Source of the DNA: Thinopyrum elongatum
Taxonomy: Eukaryota > Streptophyta > Magnoliopsida > Poales > Poaceae
Length of the DNA: 64,000 bases
Assembly (NCBI GenBank): GCA_011799875.1
Contig: CM022302.1
Coordinates: 95,868,185-95,932,184, forward strand
Direction of reading: 5' to 3'
Shown in pieces: positions 23,394 to 34,328 of the stretch. Under the pieces are notes generated by a model. It was given only the letters and a program-made list of their open reading frames with translations. It searched no databases and was not told the origin of the DNA. Position numbers and translations under genes: made by a program. The number at the start of each line of letters is the position of its first letter. Position 1 is the first letter of the stretch.

Positions 23394-25154
23394 TGAAGGA
23401 AATATACCCTAGAGGCAATAATAAAATTGTTATTTTATATTTCCTTATATCATGATAAATTTTTATTATTCATGCTAGAATTGTATTAACCGGAAACTTG
23501 ATACATGTGTGAATACATAGACAAAATACCGAGTCCCTAGTAAGCCTCTACTAGACTAGCTCGTTGATCAAAGATGGTTAAGTTTCCTAACCATAGACAT
23601 GTGTTGTCATTTGATGAACGGGATCACATCATTAGGAGAATGATGTGATGGACAAGACCCATCCGTTAGCTTAGCATAATGATCGTTAAGTTTTATTGCT
23701 ATTGCTTTCTTCATGACTTATACATATTCCTTTGACTATGAGATTATGCAACTCCCGAATATCGGAGGAACACCTTGTGTGCTATCAAACGTCACAATGT
23801 AACTGGGTGATTATAAAGATACTCTACAGGTATCTCCGAAGGTGTTTGTTGGGTTGGCATAGATCAAGATTAGGATTTGTCACTCCGAGTATCGGAGAGG
23901 TATCTCTGGGCCCTCTCGGTAATGCACATCATAAGAAGCCTTGCAAGCAATGTGACTAATGAGTTAGTTGCGGGATGATGCATTACGGAACGAGTAAAGA
24001 TACTTGCCGGTAATGAGATTGAACTAGGTATGAAGATACCGACGATCGAATCTCGGGCAAGTAACATACCAATGACAAAGGGAATAACGTATGATGTCAT
24101 TACGGTTCGACCGATAAAGATCTTTGTAGAATATGTGGGAACCAATATGAGCATCCAGGTTCCGCTATTGGTTAATGACCAGAGAGGTGTCTCGGTCATG
24201 TCTACATAGTTCTCGAACCCGTAGGGTCCGCACGCTTAACGTTCGATGACGATTTTGTATTATATGAGTTATGTGAATGGTGACCGAATGTTGTTCGGAG
24301 TCTCGGATGAGATCACGGACATGACGAGGAGTCTCAAAATGGTCGAGAGGTAAAGATTCATATATAGGATGATGATATTCGGGCACCGGAAGTGTTCCGG
24401 GGGTACCGGGTACATATCGGGTCACCGGAAGGGGTTCCGGGCACCCCCCGGCAAAGATATGGGCCTTATTGAGCCAAGAAGGGGACAGACCAGCCCCTAA
24501 GGGGCTGGTGCGCCCCATGTAGGCTAAAATAAGGAGGAAGGAAAGAGGGGAAGAGAGAAAAGAAGGGGCGGGATTCGGCCTCCCCCTTCCTTCTCTCCTC
24601 CCTCCTCCTTCCTTTCCCCTCCGGATAAATATGGAAGGGGGGAGGCCGAATTGGGAGGCGCCCAAGTAGGATTCATCCTACTTGGGGCACCCCCTTGGCT
24701 GCCTCTCCTCCCCTCCAACCTATATATATGAAGGGGGGGCACCGCTAGAACACACAACAATAACTGTTAGCCGTGTGCGGCGCCCCTCTACAGTTTACGC
24801 CTCCGGTCATATTCACGTAGTGCTTAGGCGAAGCCCTGCGCAGATCACTTCACCATCACCGTCACCATGCCGTCGTGCTGACGGAACTCTCCCTCGACAA
24901 TTTGCTGGATCAAGAGTTCGAGGGACGTCATCGAGCTGAACGTGTGCAGAACTCGGAGGCGCTGTACGTTCGGTGCTTGATCGGTTGAATCGAGAAGACA
25001 TTCAACTACATCAACCGCGTTAAGCTAACGCTTCCGCTTTCGGTCTATGAGGGTATGTAGACACACTCTCCCCCTCTCGTTGCTATGCATCTCCTAGATA
25101 GATCTTGCGTGAGCGTAGGAAATTTTTTGAAATTGCATGCTACGTTCCCCAACA
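23394..25154 (+). repeat. Copia 5' LTR
   Basis: Starts TGAAGGAAATATACCC and ends ...CGTTCCCCAACA. A likely TATA box is tatatata at 24721-24728. The element promoter and polyadenylation signals lie in this LTR (family knowledge). Confidence 0.95.
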
Positions 25155-25155
25155 G

Positions 25156-25168
25156 TGGTATCAGAGCC
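25156..25168 (+). promoter_or_regulatory. tRNA-Met-type primer binding site
   Basis: TGGTATCAGAGCC lies one base after the 5' LTR; it is the standard initiator-tRNA primer site of copia elements. Confidence 0.9.
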
Positions 25169-26428
25169 AGGTCTATGCGTAGATGATATGCACGAGTAGA
25201 ACACAAAGAGTTGTGGGCGATGATAGTCATACTGCTTACCACGAACGTCTTATTTTGATTCGGTGGTATTGTTGGATGAAGCGGCCCGGACCAACCTTAC
25301 ATGACCACGTTCATGAGACCGGTTCCACCGACAGACATGCAACTTGTTTTGCATAAAGGTGGCTGGCGGGTTCTGTTTCTCCAATTTTAGTTGAATCAAA
25401 TTTGACTACGGCCGGTCCTTGTTGAAGGTTAAAACAGCAAACTTGACGAAACATCGTTGTGGTTTTGATGCGTAGGTAAGAATGGTTCTTACTAGAAGCC
25501 CGTAGTAGCCACGTAAAACTTGCAACAACAAAGTAGAGGACGTCTAACTTCTTTTTGCAGGGCATGTTGTGATATGATATGGTCAAGACATGATGTGATA
25601 TACGTTATTGTATGAGATGGTCATGTTTTGTAAAAGTTATCGGCAACTGGCAGGAGCCTTATGGTTGTCGCTTTATTGTATGAAATGCAATCGCCATGTA
25701 ATTGCTTTACTTTATCACTATGCGTTAGCGATAGTTGTAGAAACAATAGTTGGTGAGACGACAACGACGCTACGATGGAGATCAAGGTGTCAAGCCGGTG
25801 ACGATGGGAATCATGACGGTGCTTTGGAGATGGAGATCAAAGGCACAAGATGATGATGGCCATATCATGTCACATATTTTGATTACATGTGATGTTTATC
25901 ATTTATGCATCTTATTTTGCTTAGTATGGCGGTAGCATTATAAGATGATCCCTCACTAAAATTTCAAGGTATAAGTGTTCTCCCTGAGTATGCATTGTTG
26001 CGACAGTTCGTTGTGCCGAGACACCACGTGATGATCGGGTGTGATAAGCTCTACGTTCAAATACAATGGGTGCAAGACAGTTTTGCACATGCGGAATACT
26101 CGGGTTAAACTTGACGAGCCTAGCATGTACAGACATGGCCTCGGAACACTGGAGACCGAAAGGTCGAATGTGAATCATATAGTAGATATGATCAACACAG
26201 AGATGTTCACCATTGAAAACTACTCCATCTCATGTGATGATCGGACATAGTTTAGTTGATTTGGATCACGTGATCATTTAGATGACTTGAGAGATGTCTA
26301 TCTAAGTGGGAGTTCTTAAGTAATATGATTAATTGAACTTAATTTATCATGAACTTAGTCCTGGTAGTATTTGCAAATTATGTTGTAGATCAATAGCTCG
26401 CGTTTAGCCCCCCTGTTTTATTTTTGAT
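25169..26428 (+). other. Copia leader region
   Basis: Non-coding leader between the primer site and gag. No credible ORF. Contains many stops in all frames. Confidence 0.6.
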
Positions 26429-27480
26429 ATGTTCCTAGAGAAAACTATGTTGAAAGATGATAGTAGCAATGATGCGGACTGGGTCCGTGATCTGAGAAAT
26501 ATCCTCGTTGCTGCACAGAAGAATTATGTCCTTGATGCACCGCTAGGTGACAGACCTATTGAAGGAGCAGATGCAGATGTTATGAACGTTTGGCAAGCTC
26601 GATATGATGACTACTTGATAGTTTAGTGCACCATGCTTTACGGCTTAGAACCGGGACTTCAAAAATGTTTTTAACACCACAGAGCATATGAGATGTTCCA
26701 AAGAGAAGAAATTGGTATTTCAGACTCATGCCCGTGTCGAGAGGTATGAGACCTCTGACAAGTACTTTGCCTACAAGATGGAGGAGAATAGCTCAGCTAG
26801 TGAGCATGTGCTCAGAATGTCTGGGTACTACAATCGCTTGAATCAAGTGGGAGTTAATCTTCCAGATAAGATAGTGATTGACAGAGTTCTCTAGTCACTA
26901 CCAACAAGTTACTAGAACTTCATGATGAACTATAATATGCAAGGGATGACGAAAACGATTCCCAAGCTCTTCGCGATGCTGAAATCGGTGAAGGTAGAAA
27001 TCAAGAAATAGCATCATGTGTTGATGGTTGACAAGACCACTAGTTTCAAGAAAAAGGGCGAGGGAAAGAAAGGGAACTTCAAGAAGAATGGCAAGCAAGT
27101 TGTCACTCCCGTGAAGAAGCCCAAAGATGGACCTAAGCCTGAAATTGAGTGCTTCTACTGCAAAGGAAATGGTCACTGGAAGCGGAACTGCCCCAAATAC
27201 TTGGCGGATAAGAAGGATGGAAAAGTGAACAAAGGTATATTTGATATACATGTTATTGATGTGTATTTTACTTGTTTTCATAGTAGCCCCTGGGTATTTG
27301 ATACCGGTTCAGTTGCTAACATTAGTAACTCAAAACAGGAGTTGCAAAATGAACAGAGACTAGTTAATGACGAGGTGACGATGTGTGTTGGAAGTGATTC
27401 CAAGGTTGATAAGATCACCATCGCACACTCCCTCTACCTTCGGGATTAGTGTTGGACCTAAATAAATGTTATTTGGTGTT
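26429..27480 (+). pseudogene. Copia gag and protease, broken
   Basis: Gag packages element RNA; the protease cuts the polyprotein. Pieces in shifting frames include 26429-26626 (DWVRDLRNILVAAQKNYVL), 26688-26894 (HARVERYETSDKYFAYKM) and 27018-27449. The last contains a complete zinc knuckle CFYCKGNGHWKRNC (CX2CX4HX4C, about 27150-27195) and then the protease active-site motif FDTGSVANIS (about 27297). Stop codons at 26624-26626 and 26892-26894 and frame changes between pieces make it non-functional. Confidence 0.85.
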
Positions 27481-27565
27481 TGCGTTGAGCATGAATATGA
27501 TTGGATCATGTTTATTGTGATACGGTTATTCATTTAAGTCAGAGAATAATTGTTGTTCTGTTTAC

Positions 27566-28480
27566 ATGAATAAAACCTTCTATGGTCATACACTCAATAT
27601 AAATGGTTTATTGAATCTCGATTGTAGTGATACACATATTCATAATATTGATGCCAAAAGATGCAAAGTTGATAATGATAGTGCAACATATTTGTGGCAC
27701 TGCCGTTTAGGTCATATTGGTGTAAAGTGCATGAAGAAACTCCATGCAGATGGGCTTTTGGAATCACTTGATTATGAATCATTTGATACTTGCGAACCAT
27801 GCCTCATGGGCAAGATGACTAAAACTCCGTTCTCCGGAACAATGGAGCGAGCCAATGACTTATTGGAAATAATACATACCAATGTATGCGATCCGATGAG
27901 TGTTGAGGCTCGCGGCGGGTATTGTTATTTTCTGACCTTCATAGATGATTTGAGCAGATATGGGTATATCTACTTGATGAAACATAAGTCTGAAACATTT
28001 GAAAAGTTCAAAGAATTTCAGAGTGAAGTAGAAAATCATCGTAACAAGAAAATAAAGTTTCTACGATCTAATCAAGGAGGCGAATATTTGAGTTATGAGT
28101 TTGGCCTTCATTTAAAACAATGTGGAATAGTTTCACAACTCACGCCACCTGGAACACCACAGCATAATGGTGTGTCCGAATGTCGTAACCGTACTTTATT
28201 AGATATGGTGCGATCTATGATGTCTCTTACCGATTTACCACTATCGTTTTGGGGTTATGCATTAGAGACAGCTGCATTCACGTTATATAGGGCACCATCT
28301 AAATCCATTGAGGCGACACCGTATGAACTATGGTTTGGCAACAAACCTAAGTTGTCGTTTCTTAAAGTTTGGGGTTGCGATGCTTATGTGAAAAAGCTTC
28401 AACCTGATAAGCTCAAACCCAAATCGGAGAAGTGCGTCTTCATAGGATACCCAAAAGAAACTATTGGGTACACCTTCTAG
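27566..28480 (+). pseudogene. Copia integrase with both catalytic Asp codons changed to Asn
   Basis: Longest intact piece of the polyprotein (304 codons). It carries the zinc-binding HHCC motif (LWHCRLGH ... DTCEPCLMGK) and the catalytic core. The first catalytic position reads HTNVCDPM (AAT at 27881-27883) and the second reads LRSNQGGEY (AAT at 28070-28072), where copia integrases have Asp. The third, Glu in NGVSECRN (GAA at 28178-28180), is kept, with the expected 35-residue spacing. Ends at a stop at 28478-28480 (canonical continuation follows in the same frame, with a TAG replacing a coding codon). It could not catalyse integration. Confidence 0.9.
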
Positions 28481-28489
28481 CACAGATCC

Positions 28490-30070
28490 GAAGGCAAGAT
28501 CTTTGTTGCTAAGAATGGATCCTTTCTAGAGAAGGAGTTTCTCTCGAAAGAAGTGAGTGGGAGGAAAGTAGAACTTGATGAGGTAATTGTACGTTCTCTC
28601 GAATTGGAAAATAGTTCATCAGAGAAAACCGTTCCTGTGATGGCTACACCAACTAGAGAGGAAGCTAATGATAATGATCATGAAACTTTGGATCAATTTA
28701 CTACAGAACCTCGTAGGTCAACCAGAACACGATCCGCACCAGAGTGGTACAGGAATCCTGTACTGGAAGTCATGTTATTAGAACAAGGCAAACCTACGAT
28801 CTATGAAGAAGCTATGATGAGCCCAGATTCCGACAGATGGCTTGAGGCCATGAAATCTGAGATAGGATCCATGTATGAGAACAAAGTGCGGACTTTGGTG
28901 GATTTGCCCGATGATCGGCAAGCCATAGAAAATAAATGGATCTTCAAGAAGAAGACTGACGCTGATGGTAATGTTACTATCTACAAAGCCCGACTTGTTG
29001 CGAAAAGGTTTTTGACAAGTTCAAGGAGTTGACTACGATGAGACTTTCTCACCCGTAGCGATGCTTAAGTCTGTCTGAATCATGTTAGCAATTGCCACAT
29101 TTTATGATTATGAAATCTGGCAAATGGATATCAAAAACTGCATTCCTTAATGGATATTAAAGAAGAGTTGTATATGATGCAACCAGAAGGTTTTGTCAAT
29201 CCTAAAGGTGCTAACAAAGTGTGCGAGCTCCAGTGATCCATCTATGGACTGGTGCAAGCATCTCGGAGTTGGAATATATGCTTTGATAAGGTGATCAAAG
29301 CATATGGTTTTATACAGACTTATGGTGAAGCCTGTATTTACAAGAAAGTGAGTGTGAGCTTTGTAGCATTTCTGATATTATATGTGGATGACATATTATT
29401 GATTGGAAATGATATAGAATATCTGGATAGCATAAAAGGATACTTGAATAAGAATTTTTCAATGAAAGACCTCGGTGAAGCTACTTATATATTGGGCATC
29501 AAGATCTATAAGGATAGATCGAGACGCTTAATAGGACTTTCACAAAGCACATGTCTTGACAAGATTTTGAAGAAGTTCAAAATGGATCAGTCAAAGAAAG
29601 GGTTCTTGCCTGTGTTGCAAGGTTTGAAGTTGAGTAAGACTCAAAGCCCGACCACGGCAGAAGATAGAAAGAGAATGAAAGGCATTCCCTATGCCTCAGC
29701 CATAGGTTCTATAAAGTATGCCATGCTGTGTACCAGACATATTGTGTGCCTTGCCATGAGTTTGGAAAGCGAGTACAATAGTGATCCAGGAGTAGATCAC
29801 TAGACAGCGGTCAAAATTATCCTTAGTTACCTAAGAGGACTAAGGAAATTTTTCTCGGTTATGGAGGTGATAAAGAGTTCGTCGTAAAGAGTTACATCGA
29901 TGCAAGATTTGACATCGATTCAGATGACTCTGAGTCTCAATCTGGATACATATTGAAAGTGGGAGCAATTAGCTAGAGTAGCTCCGTGCAGAGCATTGTA
30001 GACATAGAAATTTGCAAAATACATACGGATCTGAATGTGGCAGACCCGTTGACTAAACTTCTCTCACAAG
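28490..30070 (+). pseudogene. Copia reverse transcriptase and RNase H, broken
   Basis: Frame pieces 28553-29032 (...WIFKKKTDADGNVTIYKARL, start of the reverse transcriptase palm) and 29252-29803, which holds the catalytic motif LYVDDILLIGND at about 29380. The stretch 29030-29250 has a frameshift and stops. RNase H remnants (YLRGLRKF, SQSGYI, LNVADPLTKLL) follow to about 30065, with a short deletion near 29990. Reverse transcriptase would copy element RNA to DNA; this copy cannot be translated through. Confidence 0.85.
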
Positions 30071-30271
30071 CAAAACATGATCACACCTTAGTACTCTTTG
30101 GGTGTTAATCACATAGCTATGTGAACTAGATTATTGAATCTAGTAAACCCTTTGGGTGTTGGTCACATGGCGATGTGAACTATGGGTGTTAATCACATAA
30201 ACATGTGAACTATTGGTGTAAATCACATGGCGATGTGAATTAGATTATTGACTCTAGTGCAAGTGGGAGAC
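30071..30271 (+). other. Copia 3' non-coding region with short tandem repeats and polypurine tract
   Basis: Four copies of a ~45-bp unit (gggtgttaatcacata-catgtgaacta) at about 30098-30245, then the polypurine tract aagtgggagac at 30261-30271, directly before the 3' LTR. Confidence 0.8.
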
Positions 30272-32045
30272 TGAAGGAAATATGCCCTAGAGGCAATAAT
30301 AAAATTGTTATTTTATATTTCCTTATATCATGATAAATGTTTATTATTCATGCTAGAATTGTATTAACCGGAAACTTGATACATGTGTGAATACATAGAC
30401 AAAATACCGAGTCCCTAGTAAGCCTCTACTAGACTAGCTCGTTGATCAAAGATGGTTAAGTGTCCTAACCATAGACATGTGTTGTCATTTGATGAACGGG
30501 ATCACATCATTAGGAGAATGATGTGATGGACAAGACCCATCCGTTAGCTTAGCATAATGATCGTTAAGTTTTATTGCTATTGCTTTCTTCATGACTTATA
30601 CATATTCCTTTGACTATGAGATTATGCAACTCCCGAATATCGGAGGAACACCTTGTGTGCTATCAAACGTCACAACGTAACTGGGTGATTATAAAGATGC
30701 TCTACAGGTATCTCCGAAGGTGTTTGTTGGGTTGGCATAGATCAAGATTAGGATTTGTCACTCCGAGTATCGGAGAGGTATCTCTGGGCCCTCTCGGTAA
30801 TGCACATCATAAGAAGCCTTGCAAGCAATGTGACTAATGAGTTAGTTGCCGGATGATGCATTACGGAACGAGTAAAGATACTTGCCGGTAACGAGATTGA
30901 ACTAGGTATGAAGATACCGATGATCGAATCTCGGGCAAGTAACATACCGATGACAAAGGGAATAACATATGTTGTCATTACGGTTCGACCGATAAAGATC
31001 TTCGTAGAATATGTGGGAACCAATATGAGCATCCAGGTTCCGTTGTTGGTTATTGACCGGAGAGGTGTCTCGGTCATGTCTACATAGTTCTCGAACCCAT
31101 AGGGTCCGCACGCTTAATGTTCGATGACGATTTTGTATTATATGATTTATGTGATTGGTGACCGAATGTTGTTCGGAGTCCCGGATGAGGTCACGGACAT
31201 GACGAGGAGTCTCAAAATGGTCGAGAGGTAAAGATTCATATATAGGACGATGATATTCGGACACCGGAAGTGTTCCGGGGGTACCGGGTACATATCGGGT
31301 CACCGGAAGGGGTTCCGGGCACCCCCCCCCCCCCCCCCCCGGCAAAGATATGGGCCTTATTGAGCCAAGAAGGGGACAGACCAGCCCCTAAGGGGCTGGT
31401 GCGCCCCATGTAGGCCAAAATAAGGAGGAAGGAAAGAGGGGAAGAGAGAAAGGAAGGGAATGGATTCGGCCTCCCCCTTCCTTCTCTTCTCCCTCCTCCT
31501 TCCTTTCCCCTCCGGATAAATATGGAAGGGGGGAGGCCGAATTGGGAGGCGCCCAAGTAGGATTCTTCCTACTTGGGGTGCCCCCTTGGCTGCCTCTCCT
31601 CCCCTCCAACCTATATATATGAAGGGGGGCACCACTAGAACACACACCAATAACTGTTAGCCGTGTGCGGCGCCCCCTCCACAGTTTACGCCTCCGGTCA
31701 TATTCACGTAGTGCTTAGGCGAAGCCCTACGCAGATCACTTCACCATCACCGTCACCACACCATCGTGCTGACGGAACTCTCCCTCGGCACTTTGCTGGA
31801 TCAAGAGTTTGAGGGACGTCATCGAGCTGAACGTGTGCAGAACTCGGAGGTGCCGTACGTTCGGTGCTTGATCGGTTGAATCAAGAAGACGTTTGACTAC
31901 ATCAACCGCGTTAATCTAACACTTCCGCTTTCGGTCTACGAGGGTACGTGGACACACTCTCCCCCTCTCATTGCTATGCATCTCCTAGATAGATCTTGCG
32001 TGATTGTAGGAAAATTTTTGAAATTGCAGGCTACGTTCCCCAACA
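30272..32045 (+). repeat. Copia 3' LTR
   Basis: Starts TGAAGGAAATATGCCC, ends ...TTCCCCAACA, followed by the target duplication gaggg. It has a run of 19 C at 31322-31340 where the 5' LTR has six (24444-24449). Confidence 0.95.
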
Positions 32046-32050
32046 GAGGG

Positions 32051-32393
32051 TCCCACTCGCTGCAGGCCAGGCTGAACATGCCTCCTCGCCGCATGCAACC
32101 GGCTTCAGACTGCCCCGCCTACCTCCATTGAATCCGCGCGTGTGCCGGCAACACGTCCTTCCATGAGCCGGCTAGCATTTTAGAACACAACGCCGATTGG
32201 CTCCTCTCGTCCGCCCGCTATTTAAACGAGGCCAGACGCCTGGCAAGAACCGCACCACACCGCCGCTCCCCATATCCTCCTTGCGCCATTTTCTCCACAC
32301 TCTCCATAGCATCCGTGAGCAGGAAGACGAGTTCTCCGACGAGCCAGGCAACTCGCTGCCCCACCTCCCTCCCCGCCCCAGGCCATCAGTACC
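32051..32393 (+). promoter_or_regulatory. GC-rich promoter-like stretch upstream of ORF 32394
   Basis: Contains a TATA-like tatttaaa at 32219-32226, followed by a C-rich leader (ccaccgccgctccccata). Together with the ATG in good context (ccatggg at 32392) it resembles a plant promoter and 5' UTR. No transcript evidence. Confidence 0.4.
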
Positions 32394-32642
32394 ATGGGCG
32401 AGGCTGCAGGCGGGCAAGCGGAGGAGCAAGCTGCCGCTCCAAGCTGGCCCCTGGTGCATCAACTCAATGCTCCAAGCGTGCTCGCAGAGGAGTGGCCAGT
32501 TGCTGCATGCCGGCACACGGGGGACCACGGCGTCCAGTGCACCGTGGTTGGCCGCGCCATCCGACGCAAACGTTGGCGGAACCGCGGCATGCTAGCGGAG
32601 GTGGCCAACACGTCCGCGGCCAGCGCCCACACCGAGGAATAG
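32394..32642 (+). CDS. 82-aa ORF of unknown function, possible captured gene fragment
   Basis: Starts MGEAAGGQAEEQAAAPSWPL and contains a basic stretch GRAIRRKRWRNRG near residue 55. High GC, unlike its AT-rich surroundings. I do not recognise a family. The TATA-like box 170 bases upstream and the ATG context are the reasons for listing it; overlapping plus-strand frames (32197-32595, 32315-32707) are also open, as expected of GC-rich DNA, so the frame choice is not secure. After 32700 the sequence becomes AT-rich without coding. Confidence 0.3.
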   Translation: MGEAAGGQAEEQAAAPSWPLVHQLNAPSVLAEEWPVAACRHTGDHGVQCTVVGRAIRRKRWRNRGMLAEVANTSAASAHTEE

Positions 32643-33175
32643 TAGACCACGGGAGCCGCCGCCGCTCCGAACCCACGAATGCTACGACCACCGCATCACC
32701 GGCATAGACACCCGGTGTGTTGCCCGGTTTGGCTCAAAACATCGTGGACCCCAGCCGCGACCGGCATTAGAAATTATACCTGCTTCCAGAAGTTATTCGC
32801 GTTTAGTCAAAAAATGTCCAAAATATGATTAATTACGTATGGTCTTGACTTGTTGTGCTCGCACTGGTAGTAGGAACTAGAGATTTTTCTTTATTTATAA
32901 CTCTCCTCACATTTTTTTGGCTTTGAAGTGAATCATGGTTGTGGACATTATCTATGAATGTGCAGATATTTGTGAACATGAGTTTGATGTGGAAGTTGAA
33001 CTTGGAATGTTGGGCTTGCGTGTGAACTATACCATGTCCAATGGTTCGTCTGTTATTGTTTGGAAAGTAATGGCTATTATTACATGACCCAAAAATTTTT
33101 TACTTTGTGCCACATCAGTAGATGCATGGACATCACAACAGACATGCTGACTAGATAAACATTTGAACCTAGCTA
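32643..33175. other. Non-coding CACTA interior
   Basis: AT-rich from about 32770 on, no credible ORF; could be the 3' region of the fragment above. Nothing else visible. Confidence 0.35.
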
Positions 33176-34055
33176 TTATGAAGGAAAATTTGTATTGACA
33201 ACAGTTTTAGATAGAAGGAGACACCTAGCCTGCTCTGCCTCTGCTAGCTTCTTTCTGGCTTCTTCCATCTCTTCTTTGGCTTGGGTGAAGAGAGCATCTG
33301 ATTGCTCTTTTCGCTTCTTCAGGAACTCAGCTACATTCTCAAGGGATGTTGCACGCTTTCTTTCAGCCTTTACTAGAGCCATAAGGACACAAACAGTTGA
33401 TGACTCCACCTGGCTTGTGTGTAATCCAGCATCATCTGGGAATTTGCACCTTGTGTCTAATCCAACATCATTAGGGAACGGGCACTTTGTGTGTATTCCA
33501 GCCTCATTTTAGAAACAAGATCTCGAGGTTGACCACACTTCCCTCCTCACAAGAACTGCATCCTGACATGAAGTTACTTCTTTTTTAGATCAATAGTCAG
33601 AGCTACCTAGATCCATTAAGTAGAAGCCAGATAAACAGGACTCGGAGAACTGAATTCAAAAGGAGAAATATAAAAATAGACTCCAAGGTGAGAACACTCA
33701 CTTCCTACATCAAGCTAAAAACGAAAGCATTAGGACGATTAAGACTCTTCTTATTACACATCGAAGAACACGAGGCTAAGAGAAATAGAAACTACAACAT
33801 ATAGACATCGAAGAACATGAGGCTAAACGAAAGTAATTGAAAGGGTGTTACTTACCAAAGCTCGTTTTACAGGTTCGGTGCAGCTCCTCTTTAACTTGTC
33901 ACGTTCCTTGAAGATGTCCCCAATATCCCGTGTTTGGTCTTCATTGCTCCTCTGCATGTTCGCATTCATAGTTTTAAAATCTCAACATGGCAAGAAAAAT
34001 ATAGTAATACTCACGCATCTTGTGGGCAACATTAAAGCACTCATCTGCCATGTTA
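33176..34055 (-). pseudogene. 3' exons of a coiled-coil protein gene (CACTA-associated)
   Basis: Minus-strand pieces with good splice signals: an exon ending at 34015 (ADECFNVAHKM, donor GTGAGT), an exon at 33951-33856 (32 codons, RSNEDQTRDIGDIFKERDKL; acceptor ATGCAG, donor GTAAGT) and a terminal exon of about 33500-33176 ending in TAA. The terminal exon has three imperfect 13-14-residue repeats (AGIHTKCPFPNDV, GLDTRCKFPDDA, GLHTSQ) and then a charged heptad-like helix (AEFLKKRKEQSDALFTQAKE) typical of a coiled coil. A stop lies just upstream of the repeats (TAA near 33508), so it is probably dead. The 5' side is cut at 34056 by a Harbinger-like element. Possibly a second CACTA protein; family not certain. 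Confidence 0.5.
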
Positions 34056-34328
34056 GAGCATCTCCAACAGAAGCGCAACACGCGGCATGTTAAAAAGCGT
34101 TTAATGCGCCGGAATAGCCAGTTTTTGCGGCCCGCGGAGTGCTGGGTCCAGCGGCCGCTACAAAAAATTGCGCGCGCGCGCCGCTCCAGCAGACGCGCTA
34201 TATTTTTTTCTCCTTTCTACTCTGACTCGATACACATTTGACTCCGAGTCGATGCTGGCATAGTTAGATACATAGATAGTTCTCAGCATAGATATAGCAT
34301 AGATAGATAAAAAAAATAGATAGTTAAA

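Larger units (their letters stand above)
23394..32045 (+). mobile_element. Angela/BARE-type Ty1/copia retrotransposon, full-length but inactive
   Basis: Two LTRs (23394-25154 and 30272-32045) flank an internal region with a tRNA-Met-type primer site, gag, protease, integrase, reverse transcriptase and RNase H remnants and a polypurine tract. The 5-bp target duplication gaggg is present on both sides (23389-23393 and 32046-32050), so this is a single clean insertion into the CACTA interior. The LTRs are very similar (three substitutions in their first ~200 bp), so the insertion is fairly young, yet all coding domains carry stops or shifts. Confidence 0.95.

Noticed and set aside
30098..30245. 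Repeated gtgttaatcacata units as a possible regulatory array
   Set aside because: They lie in the 3' non-coding region of the copia element just before the polypurine tract; short repeats there are common in this family.
23394..32045. CRISPR-like or satellite array suggested by repeats at both ends
   Set aside because: The two repeats are LTRs with target duplication, primer site and polypurine tract.
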